Positions 41,996-54,063 of a stretch of DNA of 64,000 nt are shown here, in pieces. This stretch comes from Gammaproteobacteria bacterium Ga0077554 (GTDB lineage Bacteria; Pseudomonadota; Gammaproteobacteria; Ga0077554; Ga007554), in the NCBI GenBank assembly GCA_001464585.1, contig LNFF01000032.1, positions 177,213 through 241,212 on the forward strand, in the 5' to 3' direction. How positions within the stretch are numbered: the stretch's first letter is position 1; the number at the start of each line of letters is the position of its first letter. The position numbers and the translations under genes were made by a program. The notes beneath the pieces are model-generated. The model had not been told where the DNA came from, did no database searches, and saw only the letters and a list, made by a program, of their open reading frames with translations.

Positions 41996-42490
41996 TCAAT
42001 CACTGTCCTGTATCATTTCCAGCACGCCGCGCAGGGCAGCCATCACCGCCGCGTGGCGTACCGCTTCACGGTCGCCCAAAAAGTGCATCGTGCTACTGCG
42101 TGTCACATGGTCAAGCCTGGCCCACGCCAGGCACACCGTTCCCACCGGCTTGTCGACTGCCGCGCCACCCGGTCCGGCAATGCCGCTCACCGCCACACTG
42201 ATCTGCGCCTGACTATACTTCAGCGCCCCCTCAGCCATCCCACACACTGTCGGCTCGCTCACCGCGCCGTAGCGTTGTAGCGTATCTGCCTGCACCCCCA
42301 GCATTTCCTGTTTGGCAAGGTTGCTATACGTCACGAAACCACGCTCAAACCACTGTGAACTTCCAGCAATCGCCGTCACCACCTGGGCAACCCATCCGCC
42401 CGTACACGACTCCGCCGTCGCCAGCATCATGCCATGACGCTGCACCGCCCTGCCCACCTGCACTGCCAATACTTCGAGTTCTGCGTCCAT
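41996..42490 (-). CDS. pncC: nicotinamide-nucleotide amidase (CinA C-terminal domain protein)
   Basis: 164 residues. Motifs are [21 protein letters not shown] (catalytic Ser region), [30 protein letters not shown] and [20 protein letters not shown]. It deamidates NMN to nicotinate mononucleotide in NAD salvage. It lacks the N-terminal CinA domain, as usual for PncC. ATG 42490 has GGGGGTG upstream. It is followed on the same strand by metH with a short gap or overlap. Confidence 0.93.
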   Translation of the reverse strand: MDAELEVLAVQVGRAVQRHGMMLATAESCTGGWVAQVVTAIAGSSQWFERGFVTYSNLAKQEMLGVQADTLQRYGAVSEPTVCGMAEGALKYSQAQISVAVSGIAGPGGAAVDKPVGTVCLAWARLDHVTRSSTMHFLGDREAVRHAAVMAALRGVLEMIQDSD

Positions 42491-42653
42491 CGCCACCCCC
42501 TGCAAACACGTAGCATTCTAGCACCGCCCCACACCTCTACCAACACGCGGCCCGGATTGATCACACCTTTTACCTGTCTAATCCTCAGCATTTTTGATAA
42601 AGTGTAGTGGCTTATGCTTGCTCCTCCTCCAAATATCAGGGATTTACTTTCGC

Positions 42654-43553
42654 ATGGAACACCCGCAACGCCCGCAAAATGAAGCCACATCGCTTTCTGA
42701 TCATATAGCCACATTCCTTACCCAGCATATCTCGCCGCACCATGCGCTAACCCAGCTCATGCATACCCTCACACGCGTCCGTTACGCGCGCTGGAAAAAC
42801 TGGCAGATTCGCTGGTTTATCAAGCGTTATCAGGTAGATATGAGCATCGCCCTGGAACAGGATCCATTCACCCACCCAGATTTCAACACCTTTTTCACCC
42901 GCGCCCTCAAACCCGGCGCACGACCCGTGGTCAGCGGCAGTCACGACATCGCCTGTCCGGTAGACGGCGCCGTCAGCCAGGCTGGCGTGATTCGTGACGG
43001 GCGCATCTTCCAGGCCAAGGGGCAAGACTACAGCCTGGAAACCCTGCTGGGCGGTTCTGCGCAACGCGCAACAGCGTTTATGGATGGCACCTTTGCCACA
43101 CTCTACCTTTCACCGCGTGATTACCACCGCATCCACATGCCGCTGACTGGGCGCTTGATAGAAACCGTCTATATTCCCGGACGGCTGTTCAGCGTCAACC
43201 CCCGCACTACACGCTGCGTACCGGGCCTGTTTGCGCGCAACGAACGCCTCGTCGCCATCTTCGACACCGCCGCCGGACCGATGGCATTGATTCTGGTCGG
43301 GGCCATGTTTGTTGCAGGCATCGAAACCGTATGGACTGGCCCAATTCACCAGCACACCCGCAACACACTGAAAGACTGGGACAACCGCGCAGAAAACATC
43401 ACCCTGCAACGTGGTGAAGAAATGGGACGATTTAATATGGGATCAACGGTAATTGTCTTGTTTGGCGCGAGAAATGGCGGCGTCGATCTGGCAGCGGCGA
43501 TACAGCCTGCTGCGCCAGTGGAGATGGGACAACTACTGGGAACGTACCGCTAG
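42654..43553 (+). CDS. psd: phosphatidylserine decarboxylase
   Basis: 299 residues, inner-membrane-associated pyruvoyl enzyme making phosphatidylethanolamine. The self-cleavage site is FNMGSTVIVLF, where Ser becomes the pyruvoyl group; most homologues have LGST. The YLSPRDYHRIHMPLTG block with the conserved His pair and CPVDGAVSQ are typical. ATG 42654 was chosen; a longer frame begins at 42594 but adds a stretch not found in the family. Confidence 0.95.
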   Translation: MEHPQRPQNEATSLSDHIATFLTQHISPHHALTQLMHTLTRVRYARWKNWQIRWFIKRYQVDMSIALEQDPFTHPDFNTFFTRALKPGARPVVSGSHDIACPVDGAVSQAGVIRDGRIFQAKGQDYSLETLLGGSAQRATAFMDGTFATLYLSPRDYHRIHMPLTGRLIETVYIPGRLFSVNPRTTRCVPGLFARNERLVAIFDTAAGPMALILVGAMFVAGIETVWTGPIHQHTRNTLKDWDNRAENITLQRGEEMGRFNMGSTVIVLFGARNGGVDLAAAIQPAAPVEMGQLLGTYR

Positions 43554-43600
43554 AAATTCTCGTGAAAAGGATTACGGTATTATCACACCTGAATATAACC

Positions 43601-43801
43601 ATGTCCTACGCCCTCTTGAGACACAAGGACGCCGACAAGGTGCTGCGGCGGATGGGTCGTCCCACGCGTCAGCGCATCGCGGAAAAGATACAGATGCTGG
43701 GCGATAACCCGGACGATCCGGCACTGGGAAGGAATCACCACCCCTTCAGCCTGGACGAAGCGCTGGATAAGGTACAGACAGCATTGAAAGGCAAGCCGTG
43801 A
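43601..43801 (+). CDS. truncated RelE-like protein
   Basis: 66 residues. The first 40 (SYALLRHKDADKVLRRMGRPTRQRIAEKIQML in parts) match the N-terminal helix pair of RelE toxins, ending at DNPDDPAL. RelE normally continues with the beta-sheet and catalytic residues, but here an unrelated FSLDEALDKVQTALKGKP tail ends the frame. It is probably a remnant or a recombined fragment, not an active toxin. No antitoxin is apparent next to it. Confidence 0.5.
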   Translation: MSYALLRHKDADKVLRRMGRPTRQRIAEKIQMLGDNPDDPALGRNHHPFSLDEALDKVQTALKGKP

Positions 43802-43822
43802 TTTAACTGGATGCCAAAGAAT

Positions 43823-43848
43823 AAAGGGTTATGCAAAAATAACCCTTT
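43823..43848 (-). terminator. terminator-like hairpin after the tRNA genes
   Basis: AAAGGGTTAT-GCAAAA-ATAACCCTTT, a ten-base stem. On the minus strand it lies ten bases after tRNA-Glu; it may also close the plus-strand RelE-like gene. Confidence 0.6.
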
Positions 43849-43857
43849 GAATAAAAA

Positions 43858-43934
43858 TGGCGTCCCCAAGGGGATTCGAACCCCTGTTACCGCCGTGAAA
43901 GGGCGATGTCCTAGGCCGGCTAGACGATGGGGAC
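43858..43934 (-). tRNA. tRNA-Glu (UUC anticodon)
   Basis: The minus strand folds to a cloverleaf: acceptor GTCCCCA/TGGGGAC, anticodon loop CTTTCAC with TTC, a T-loop TTCGAAT, and an encoded CCA end. It is 45 bases downstream of tRNA-Ala on the same strand and likely shares its transcript. Confidence 0.95.
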
Positions 43935-43979
43935 GCAGGTGAAATCCAACGAGACAGGCACAGCCCATCGGTTGAAGTC

Positions 43980-44055
43980 TGGTGGAGCCAGGCGGGATCG
44001 AACCGCCGACCTCCTGCATGCCATGCAGGCGCTCTCCCAGCTGAGCTATGGCCCC
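43980..44055 (-). tRNA. tRNA-Ala (GGC anticodon)
   Basis: The minus strand gives acceptor GGGGCCA/TGGCTCC, D-arm GCTCAGCTGGGAGAGC, anticodon stem CCTGC/GCAGG with loop ATGGCAT (GGC), T-loop TTCGATC and an encoded CCA. 76 bases. Confidence 0.95.
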
Positions 44056-44164
44056 GCGCAACGAGACGCGCACTTTACGCTACACTAAGGTGGCGTGTCA
44101 AGGCACATGTTACTAATGGGCGCCCGGACAAAAATCCAACTGCGCCGAATAAATAAACGGGCAT

Positions 44165-44200
44165 AAAAAAAAGCCTACTGAGACACTCCCAGCAGGCCTT
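44165..44200 (-). terminator. Rho-independent terminator of the PEP-CTERM gene
   Basis: On the minus strand: AAGGCCTGCTG, loop, CAGTAGGCTT and then eight T. It starts 29 bases after the stop of the PEP-CTERM gene; one bulged base. Confidence 0.8.
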
Positions 44201-44228
44201 TACAAAAAATACTACCTGAAGCGAAACT

Positions 44229-45029
44229 TTACTTGCTGCGAGCGCGGCGCGCCATCAACAGACCCACCAAACCCAAGCCCAGCAACAGAGGTGTGGCCGG
44301 CTCAGGTACGCCGTTCCAGGTCACATCTTTGGAACCAGGGTTAAACACTAAATCTGTCTTCAGCAAGCCTGTTGCATTGTCTTTTTGTTTGTATGTGGCT
44401 AGCGCCATCACATCAAAGTGAATCCATTGAAAACCGCTGGTGGCAATCAACAGGTTCTTGATCTCCCCTAAAGAATTTGGGGAACCCGCTGTTTCATCCG
44501 CAAAGTTCGGTACAGCCGGACTGTTTTGGGCAAAATCTTTTATATCAAAGAACAGAAAGTCTGAAATGCCAGTCTTCACTGGATCATGTTTATTAGGAAA
44601 CAGGGAAGTAGTCAAGGTAAAGAAGGGGTTTTCGCCATCTACCGTTAAGCTTCCCACAGCACCATCCGGCACAGACGCCACCAATATTGCGCCCTTGCCA
44701 TTAAACACGGCGTAATCGCTAAGCAATCCACCAAATTGCGCTTGCAACGCTGCATCCCAACTGAGGCCGGTACCTTCTGGCCCATTATATTGACCACCAA
44801 TCAGTAACACCCCATTCTTATAAGCCCCACCCACGAGAATCTGGCTACCGGAGGTGATCGCCGTATCGCTCTCGGTGGGTGACGACGAAGAAGAATCGAG
44901 GTCAGCATACAGACCTGCGTCCCCAACGCCCGCAGGCGCGCCGACCTGCAGGATCGGAACGGCGTAAGTACTGGTCGCACACCCAAACAGAGCACACATA
45001 GCCAAGGCTTTGGAAAAAGTTGATTTCAT
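44229..45029 (-). CDS. PEP-CTERM sorting-domain protein
   Basis: 266 residues. An N-terminal signal peptide (core ALAMCALFGCATSTYA), a beta-rich body without known domain, and a C-terminal PEP-CTERM signal: VPEPATPLLLGLGLVGLLMA followed by basic RRARSK. Such proteins are processed by exosortase and exported to the envelope or matrix; the exosortase is outside the window. GAGG lies ten bases before the ATG. Upstream are a sigma-54 promoter and two copies of a TGTAAA-TTT-CCGACA motif, consistent with RpoN/PrsR-like control (inference). Confidence 0.9.
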   Translation of the reverse strand: MKSTFSKALAMCALFGCATSTYAVPILQVGAPAGVGDAGLYADLDSSSSSPTESDTAITSGSQILVGGAYKNGVLLIGGQYNGPEGTGLSWDAALQAQFGGLLSDYAVFNGKGAILVASVPDGAVGSLTVDGENPFFTLTTSLFPNKHDPVKTGISDFLFFDIKDFAQNSPAVPNFADETAGSPNSLGEIKNLLIATSGFQWIHFDVMALATYKQKDNATGLLKTDLVFNPGSKDVTWNGVPEPATPLLLGLGLVGLLMARRARSK

Positions 45030-45076
45030 ACTTAAAGTGCCTCTAAAACATTGCGATATCTATGTATAAAATATAT

Positions 45077-45091
45077 GCAAAAATCAGGCCA
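45077..45091 (-). promoter_or_regulatory. sigma-54 (-24/-12) promoter of the PEP-CTERM gene
   Basis: The minus strand reads TGGCCTGATTTTTGC: GG and GC separated by ten bases, with TTGC at -12 and TGGC at -24. Only two consensus positions differ. It predicts a transcript start about 36 bases before the ATG. Confidence 0.65.
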
Positions 45092-45145
45092 ATATAATCA
45101 AACCTTTGAATATATTTGATATTGTTCAAATTCACAAAATCCGCC

Positions 45146-45162
45146 TGTAAAGTTTACCGACA
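45146..45162 (+). promoter_or_regulatory. conserved 17-base motif, copy 1 (possible enhancer-binding site)
   Basis: TGTAAAGTTTACCGACA, 55 bases upstream of the -24 element. Ends TGT...ACA are complementary. It repeats at 45289-45305 with two substitutions. Confidence 0.5.
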
Positions 45163-45288
45163 TCCTAAATTTAGGCCTATTCTAAAAATAAACAAGCGAA
45201 CTATTTAATAATCAGTATTTTACAGAAAATAACATGTCAGGTAAAGCAATAAATGGATTAAAAGTTAAACAAAAAGCGGGTCGGGGAG

Positions 45289-45305
45289 TGTAAAATTTTC
45301 CGACA
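45289..45305 (+). promoter_or_regulatory. conserved 17-base motif, copy 2
   Basis: TGTAAAATTTTCCGACA, same orientation as copy 1, 143 bases further upstream. The spacing suits an activator that loops to a sigma-54 promoter. Confidence 0.5.
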
Positions 45306-45402
45306 TTTGGCGGTATTTTTAGATAAGAGGCTGATACTTAAAGGTAAACGGCTCATGTTCGATCACTTATTCGCCCCTATTCCCTTAAATATGCGCAGGA
45401 AG

Positions 45403-46005
45403 TTAGCGCTCAGCTTCTTCAGAAAGTGGCCAGGGATTAACCGTCACTCCTTCATATAGCGCCGCTATCGGCGCGCTCCAGTTCAGGCTCGCCAGCTCCA
45501 CCTGCTCGCCCGACCCAAACGGATAGAGCACCCAATGCCCAGCGGTGTCGCGTCGAAAGCAGTCCACGCTGTAATCGTTAGGGTCAATGAGAAGATATTC
45601 TTGCAGGCTTTCCAGTTGACGGTACGCCGCAAACTTGCGCCCTCGATCGAAGGCGGCAGTGGATTCGGAAAGGATTTCCGCGATGAGAATCGGGTGGCTT
45701 TTGAAATAATCCGAGTGCCGGTCGCGTTCATCACACGTCACCATGACATCCGGGTAGAAAAACGCGTTGGCCTTTTCTACTCGCACTTTCATGTCTGATA
45801 TATAAGGGCGGCAGGGGGTTCCTTTGACATGGGCATGCAGCAGGGTCGCCAAATTCAGGGCAATGGACACATGGGCGTCTTTGGCGCCGGCCATGGCAAA
45901 GACATCACCGTCAACGAACTCATGCTTGATTTCATTGTCTTTCTCCCACTCCAGATAGGCCTGCGGAGTGAGGGTGAAACTTGGCTGAGTGACTGGCATA
46001 GGCAT
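45403..46005 (-). CDS. Uma2 family endonuclease-like protein (DUF820)
   Basis: 200 residues of the PD-(D/E)xK superfamily. Visible elements are YLEWEKDNEIKHEFVDGDVFAMAG in parts, DMKVRVEKANAFFYPDVMVTC and PILIAEILSESTAAFDRGRKFAAYRQL, the last two carrying the acidic and Glu/Lys-type positions. Uma2 proteins are widespread, of unknown role and often in accessory DNA. The start at 46005 is likely, with alternatives at 45999 and 46026. Confidence 0.85.
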   Translation of the reverse strand: MPMPVTQPSFTLTPQAYLEWEKDNEIKHEFVDGDVFAMAGAKDAHVSIALNLATLLHAHVKGTPCRPYISDMKVRVEKANAFFYPDVMVTCDERDRHSDYFKSHPILIAEILSESTAAFDRGRKFAAYRQLESLQEYLLIDPNDYSVDCFRRDTAGHWVLYPFGSGEQVELASLNWSAPIAALYEGVTVNPWPLSEEAER

Positions 46006-46096
46006 GACCCCATATTTATATAACACTCGTTAAGTGTATAATAATCTGTTAGATTTGGCAAAACCTCCACTAGGGATACATTCTTGATTCATTCTC

Positions 46097-47347
46097 ATGC
46101 TTAAGCCCCTGGAACTCTTTATTGCCCTGCGCTACACGCGCGCAAAACGGCGCAATCACTTTATTTCGTTTATTTCGCTGATTTCGATGCTGGGCATTGC
46201 GCTGGGGGTGACGGCGCTGATCACGGTAATGTCGGTGATGAACGGTTTTTCAACGGAGGTACGAAATCGCATTCTGGGGGTCGTGGCACATGCCACGATC
46301 ACGGGCGTGGGAGACGAGGGGCTGCGTGACTGGCGGACACTGGCGGGTATGCTGGGGCGCTATCCCCAAGTGGTGGGTCTGGCGCCCTATGTTCATGGTC
46401 AGGGGATGCTTGCCAATGGGGCCGAGGTAAGTGGTACGTTGATTCGGGGGATTTTACCGGATGAAGAACCCAAGGTATCCGATCTGGGGTCAAAAATGGT
46501 CGCTGGCCACCTGGGTAACCTGAAATCCGGGGAGTTCGGCATTATTCTGGGTAAAGGGCTGGCAGACAGTTTGGGCCTATGGATGGGTGACAAGGTGTCG
46601 CTGCTGACCCCACAGGCGAATGTCACGCCTGCCGGTATCATGCCACGCTTCAAGCGTTTTACCGTAGTGGGGGTATTCGAGGCGGGGATGAATGAATACG
46701 ACAGCGCACTGGCACTGATGCATCTGGATGATGCCGCCAAACTGATGCGCATGGAGGGCGCGGTGAGCGGTGTACGCCTGAAACTGGATGACTTGTATGC
46801 CGCTCCACGCCTGAGCCGCCAATTATCTGAGGAATTACCCATCGGCTACATGATCAGCAACTGGACGACCGAGAATGTGAATTATTTTCGCGCGGTGCAG
46901 ATGGAAAAGACGGCGATGTTTATTATCCTGCTGCTGGTCGTGACGGTGGCGGCGTTCAATATTGTGTCGACGCTGGTGATGGTGGTGGCGGACAAGAAGG
47001 CGGACATTGCCATTTTGCGCACACTGGGTTCTTCTCCGCGCAGTATTATGGCGATATTCATGATCCAAGGCGTGGTGATCGGCATGATTGGTACGTTGCT
47101 CGGTGCTGTAGGGGGCGTGGCGCTGGCGCTGAATGTCGGTACCGTGGTGCCTGCCATTGAGCAATTGCTGGGCATGAAATTTTTGGCGGCAGAGGTTTAT
47201 TACATTACCGAAGTACCTTCCGAGATGAGCTGGCTGGATGTTGCCAAAATCAGCGGCGTGTCTTTTGTGCTGAGCTTGCTGGCTACGCTTTATCCGGCCT
47301 GGCATGCGGCGCGCACCCAACCGGCAGAGGCATTGCGTTATGAATAG
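46097..47347 (+). CDS. lolC: lipoprotein-releasing ABC transporter permease (LolC/LolE family)
   Basis: 416 residues, FtsX/MacB-type permease. The N-terminal [29 protein letters not shown] runs into the first transmembrane helix, a large periplasmic domain follows (about 55-265), and then three C-terminal helices with the [23 protein letters not shown] coupling region. It extracts lipoproteins from the inner membrane for LolA. Only one permease gene is present, so LolC versus LolE (or a single LolF-type) is not resolved. It overlaps lolD by eight bases. Confidence 0.9.
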   Translation: MLKPLELFIALRYTRAKRRNHFISFISLISMLGIALGVTALITVMSVMNGFSTEVRNRILGVVAHATITGVGDEGLRDWRTLAGMLGRYPQVVGLAPYVHGQGMLANGAEVSGTLIRGILPDEEPKVSDLGSKMVAGHLGNLKSGEFGIILGKGLADSLGLWMGDKVSLLTPQANVTPAGIMPRFKRFTVVGVFEAGMNEYDSALALMHLDDAAKLMRMEGAVSGVRLKLDDLYAAPRLSRQLSEELPIGYMISNWTTENVNYFRAVQMEKTAMFIILLLVVTVAAFNIVSTLVMVVADKKADIAILRTLGSSPRSIMAIFMIQGVVIGMIGTLLGAVGGVALALNVGTVVPAIEQLLGMKFLAAEVYYITEVPSEMSWLDVAKISGVSFVLSLLATLYPAWHAARTQPAEALRYE

Positions 47348-48020
47348 CAACGCCGTTTTATGGTGTCATCAACTGGGCAAGACTTTTAAGGAGGGCGGCC
47401 TGGTGGTTGATGTGCTCAAGGACATCAACTTATCTGTGGCACGCGGTGAGCGTGTGGCGATTGTGGGAACCTCTGGCGCAGGCAAGAGCACGTTGCTGCA
47501 CTTGCTGGGTGGGCTGGATACGCCGAGCCAGGGTGAGGTATGGGTAAATAATCAAAATATGGCGCAGTTAAATGAAGTGCAGCGCGGCCGCTTGCGCAAT
47601 CAGTCGCTGGGGTTTATTTATCAGTTTCATCACTTGCTGCCGGAATTTACGGCGCTGGAAAATGTCGCTATGCCGTTATTGATACGCGGTACGTCCTCCG
47701 CTGAAGCGGCGGCGAAAGCGCGCACGCTGCTGGAGAATGTAGGCTTGGGCGCGCGCCTTGCCCATAAGCCCGGCGAACTTTCGGGGGGTGAGCGGCAACG
47801 TGCGGCCGTGGCGCGGGCGCTGGTGACGCAACCACAATGCGTGCTGGCCGACGAGCCGACGGGCAATCTCGACCACAAAACGGCGGATCATGTGTACGGG
47901 TTGATGCTGGAGCTGAACCGCGAGCTGCAAACCAGTTTTATTGTGGTGACGCATGATATGGCGCTGGCGGCGAAGATGGATCGTACCTTGCGGCTGGACG
48001 ATGGGATGCTGCGGAATTAA
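47340..48020 (+). CDS. lolD: lipoprotein-releasing ABC transporter ATP-binding protein
   Basis: 226 residues. Walker [11 protein letters not shown]-loop [18 protein letters not shown] (the LolD-type FxxQxHHLLPEF sequence), signature LSGGERQR and Walker [13 protein letters not shown]. The HHLLPEF segment is diagnostic of LolD. ATG 47340 overlaps the permease stop. It powers the lipoprotein release step. Confidence 0.96.
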   Translation: MNSNAVLWCHQLGKTFKEGGLVVDVLKDINLSVARGERVAIVGTSGAGKSTLLHLLGGLDTPSQGEVWVNNQNMAQLNEVQRGRLRNQSLGFIYQFHHLLPEFTALENVAMPLLIRGTSSAEAAAKARTLLENVGLGARLAHKPGELSGGERQRAAVARALVTQPQCVLADEPTGNLDHKTADHVYGLMLELNRELQTSFIVVTHDMALAAKMDRTLRLDDGMLRN

Positions 48021-48022
48021 GG

Positions 48023-48559
48023 TTACTGCGCGGGATTTTGCGGGGGCGCTGTTCGCCGCTTTCTTTTTTTCAGATATTGCATGATGTGCCATCGCCACAT
48101 GCCGCGTATAATCAGGTTGCCCAAAACGGCACTGGTGAGCGACAACACCAGTGTGCCGAGCAGAAATGGTCCGCCGATCGTACCTAACTCATCCCATAGC
48201 CATTGGATCGACATTTGAATTTCGAATTTATGCTCGGGCATGCGCAAAATCCAGGTGCCGATTTTATATGAAAAATAGGCTATCGGCGGCACGGTAAAAG
48301 GGTTGGTGATAAACGTCAACGCAATCGCCAGCGGCAGGTTAACACGAAAGATAATGGCGCCCAGCGCCGCCAGCAACATTTGCACCGGACCTGGAATAAA
48401 CGCCGCAAACAATCCCACTGAAACCGCGCCCGGCACTGAATGCCGGCTCAGATGCCATAAATTCGGGTCGTGCAGCAACTTGCCTAAAAATTTCAGGTGC
48501 TTGTGATCACGGATAGTTTTGTGATCGGGGATGTAACGCTTGATAAATTTCTTGGGCAT
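48023..48559 (-). CDS. DUF2062 membrane protein
   Basis: 178 residues with HSVPGAVSVGLFAAFIPGPVQMLLAAL and two or three hydrophobic helices, the DUF2062 pattern, flanked by basic ends. It lies tail-to-tail with lolD (two bases apart) and head-to-head with comEC. The function is unknown; homologues often neighbour comEC and lolD. Confidence 0.85.
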   Translation of the reverse strand: MPKKFIKRYIPDHKTIRDHKHLKFLGKLLHDPNLWHLSRHSVPGAVSVGLFAAFIPGPVQMLLAALGAIIFRVNLPLAIALTFITNPFTVPPIAYFSYKIGTWILRMPEHKFEIQMSIQWLWDELGTIGGPFLLGTLVLSLTSAVLGNLIIRGMWRWHIMQYLKKRKRRTAPPQNPAQ

Positions 48560-48634
48560 TAAGTTATAGTTTTGGATTGTGTGAAGCTGGCGATCGTTCA
48601 GTTACTCAACCGACATACAGGATACAACAAAAAC

Positions 48635-50971
48635 ATGCGTTTGGGGACGCTGGCATTTCTGGTCGGCATACTTGCTTTCCAGCAACTCACAACGCTGCCA
48701 GACATGCGCTGGAGCGCGTTGCTGATTCTGTTGATACTGCTTCTAAATGGCCGCTTGTGGCTGCGTCTGCCAGCATTGGCGGGGTGCGGATTTCTGTGGG
48801 CGCTGCTGAATGTTGCCGGACCTTTCGCCACCAATGGCACGGCTGGCATCGCGCCAGCGCTGGAAGGCGAGGATGTGATCATAAAGGGCGTCATTGCTTC
48901 GATTCCCAGCGTACGTGAACGGGGGGTACGCTTTGAGTTTGAGGTGTCGTCACTGACATTGGGTACCGCGCCACAGCCAACTCCGGGGCGGATTCTGCTG
49001 AGCTGGTATCAAGAAGCGCCGCCTGAGCTGCGCGTGGGTGACACCTGGCAGTTGCAGGTGCGCCTGAAGCGGGCGCGCGGCCTGATGAATCCCGGTGGTT
49101 TTGATTATGAGGGATGGCTGTTCCGCCACCACCTGCGCGCCACCGGTTATGTGCGGGCTGAGGGAATCAATCAGCGCATCGCGGCCGATGCCAGCGGTTA
49201 TACGATTGATCGGCTGCGCCAGAAACTCGCGGATGGCATCCAGGCTGCGTTGCCCGGCAGCCCCTACGCTGGGGTGATTACGGCGCTGGCGATAGGTGAG
49301 CAACGCGCCATCTCCAACGCGCAATGGGACGTGTTTGCGCTGACCGGCACCACCCATCTGGTCGCCATTTCCGGCTCACATATCACGCTCATTGCGGGTC
49401 TGCTGTTCTTTTTAGCGCGCTGGGGCTGGGCGCGCGCCGGATCATGGACATTGCGATTTCCCGCACCCAAAGCCGCCGCCGTGATTGCGCTGGCGGGGGC
49501 TATTTATTACGCCGCGCTGGCGGGGTTTTCGGTGCCGGTGCAACGCGCACTCATCATGGTGGTTGTGGTGATGATCGGCATTTTGTGGCAACGCAATCGC
49601 CAGTTAAGCCATACCTTGGCCGTGGCGTTGCTGCTGGTGCTGCTCTACGACCCGCTGGCGGTGATGGAAGGGGGATTCTGGCTGTCATTCGGCACAGTGG
49701 CGATGATTCTGTTTGCCATGAGCAATCGCCTCGCCATCGGCAGATTAACGACTGCTAGTGGATTATGGTGGCAGTGGGGGCGATTGCACTGGTTGATTGC
49801 GATTGGTCTGGCGCCAGTGATGCTCATGATGTTTCAACAAGTCTCGCTGGTTTCACCGCTGGCTAATTTTATCGCCGTGCCGTGGATGAATGTGTTGTCG
49901 GTGCCACTCACTTTGCTTGGCACATTAAGCATTTTGATCGTGCCTCCGCTGGGTAATTTTTTTCTGTCGCTGGCCGAATACAGCATCGCCGCGTTATGGT
50001 TTGTGTTGCAGTGGATGTCGAACATCGAGATGGCGCAGTGGACGCAACACACGCCGCCGTGGTGGGCATTACTCCCGGCGCTGGTGGGCGTTGCGTTGCT
50101 GCTGGCGCCCAAAGGCTTGCCGGTGCGCTGGCTGGGGTTGGTGTGGCTGCTGCCAATGTTTTTTACGCCGATTCCGCAGCCTGCTGTGGGCGAGGTGTGG
50201 TTTACACTGCTGGATGTGGGGCAAGGTTTGTCTGCTGTGGCGCGCACCCGTAATCACACCCTGGTATTCGATAGCGGCGCGCGCTTCAGCGAAAGTTTTA
50301 ATACCGGTGAAGCCGTGGTGACACCGTTTTTGCGCAGCGTGGGCGTCACGCGCCTGGACGCCTTGATCATAAGCCATGGCGACAATGATCACATCGGGGG
50401 GGCGCAGTCGATACTTCAGGAAATGGCGGTGCAGCGCACCCTCTCCGGCGTACCGCATCACCCACTCCTGTCAATGTCCGAACCGCGCGCAGAACAGTGT
50501 ATCAGCGGCCAAACATGGCAATGGGATGGCGTGGAATTTCTTATCATCAGCCCATCTGCTGATGAGGTTAGTGATAAAAATGATGGCTCATGCGTGCTGC
50601 GCATCACGACTGCTGCGGGCAGTATTCTGTTGCCTGGCGATATAGAAAAAAGCGCCGAACGCAACTTGCTTGATACGCAGATCAACGCATTACCCGCACG
50701 CATTCTGGTGGCGCCACATCACGGCAGCAAGACTTCATCCACGCAGGATTTTGTCGATGCGGTGCATCCTGAATATATATTATTTCCGGTGGGCTACCGC
50801 AATCGCTATGGCCACCCTAAAGCCGACGTGGTGGCGCGCTATCAAGCCTTGAGTGCGCAGATGTTTGATTCAGCGCAGCACGGGGCTATTACTTTCAAGC
50901 TGGAGGCCAAAGAACTCACCAAGCCTGATACTTACCGTCAATCAGGGCGAAGGTATTGGCATGCGCAGTAG
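48635..50971 (+). CDS. comEC: ComEC/Rec2 DNA-uptake channel protein
   Basis: About 778 residues. An N-terminal hydrophobic segment, an OB-fold-like DUF4131 region, a competence domain with many transmembrane helices and ISGSHITLIAGLLFFLARWG, and a C-terminal metallo-beta-lactamase domain (LDVGQGLSAV, ISHGDNDHIGG, VAPHHGSKTSS). It carries single-stranded DNA across the inner membrane in transformation. ATG 48635 fits the family start (MRLGTLAFL); a TTG at 48572 is less likely. No other competence genes are here. Confidence 0.92.
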   Translation: MRLGTLAFLVGILAFQQLTTLPDMRWSALLILLILLLNGRLWLRLPALAGCGFLWALLNVAGPFATNGTAGIAPALEGEDVIIKGVIASIPSVRERGVRFEFEVSSLTLGTAPQPTPGRILLSWYQEAPPELRVGDTWQLQVRLKRARGLMNPGGFDYEGWLFRHHLRATGYVRAEGINQRIAADASGYTIDRLRQKLADGIQAALPGSPYAGVITALAIGEQRAISNAQWDVFALTGTTHLVAISGSHITLIAGLLFFLARWGWARAGSWTLRFPAPKAAAVIALAGAIYYAALAGFSVPVQRALIMVVVVMIGILWQRNRQLSHTLAVALLLVLLYDPLAVMEGGFWLSFGTVAMILFAMSNRLAIGRLTTASGLWWQWGRLHWLIAIGLAPVMLMMFQQVSLVSPLANFIAVPWMNVLSVPLTLLGTLSILIVPPLGNFFLSLAEYSIAALWFVLQWMSNIEMAQWTQHTPPWWALLPALVGVALLLAPKGLPVRWLGLVWLLPMFFTPIPQPAVGEVWFTLLDVGQGLSAVARTRNHTLVFDSGARFSESFNTGEAVVTPFLRSVGVTRLDALIISHGDNDHIGGAQSILQEMAVQRTLSGVPHHPLLSMSEPRAEQCISGQTWQWDGVEFLIISPSADEVSDKNDGSCVLRITTAAGSILLPGDIEKSAERNLLDTQINALPARILVAPHHGSKTSSTQDFVDAVHPEYILFPVGYRNRYGHPKADVVARYQALSAQMFDSAQHGAITFKLEAKELTKPDTYRQSGRRYWHAQ

Positions 50972-51073
50972 CGCCTTATCTTTCACACGCATATGCGCTA
51001 TATTTTCCATCGGTATTGCTAATTAATATAGTTTTCAAGTCCCGTTCCACTTCGGCGCTCTACCAAATATCTT

Positions 51074-51157
51074 TGTCATTTCGACCAACGGGAGAAATCC
51101 TGCAAGATCTCTCACATTCGTTCGAGACAAGGATTTCTCCCGTTGGTCGAAATGACA
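51074..51157. repeat. dispersed hairpin family, copy g
   Basis: 84 bases, nearly the reverse complement of copy f at 38187-38270 including the spacer ACATTCGTTCGAGACAAGG. It lies between the comEC end and the avtA end. Confidence 0.85.
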
Positions 51158-51212
51158 ATATAACAATGGATAGCGGACTTGAAGAAAAGCTATCTCCCAG
51201 ATGCCAGCAAGA

Positions 51213-53962
<2,750 letters not shown>

Positions 53963-53989
53963 AGCAAAAGCTAAAACGAGAGGGTAGAC

Positions 53990-54020
53990 AAAAAAAGGAG
54001 CCGCCTGCCAAGACGGCTCC
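53990..54020 (-). terminator. Rho-independent terminator of the CHRD gene
   Basis: On the minus strand GGAGCCG-loop-CGGCTCC followed by seven T. It starts 43 bases after the CHRD stop; it could also stop purB read-through weakly. Confidence 0.85.
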
Positions 54021-54063
54021 CGAGGTTTAGAAGTTGTTACCCTAAAACATAAACGATGCCGGG

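Larger units (their letters stand above)
45030..45402. other. 373-base AT-rich regulatory region
   Basis: No gene is seen. It contains the sigma-54 promoter at 45077-45091 and repeated motifs at 45146-45162 and 45289-45305, plus a palindrome CCTAAATTTAGG at 45164-45175. The Uma2 gene ends at its right edge. Confidence 0.6.

Noticed and set aside
41974..42003. Cobalamin or SAM riboswitch before metH
   Set aside because: pncC ends in or next to the metH start, leaving no room for a leader.
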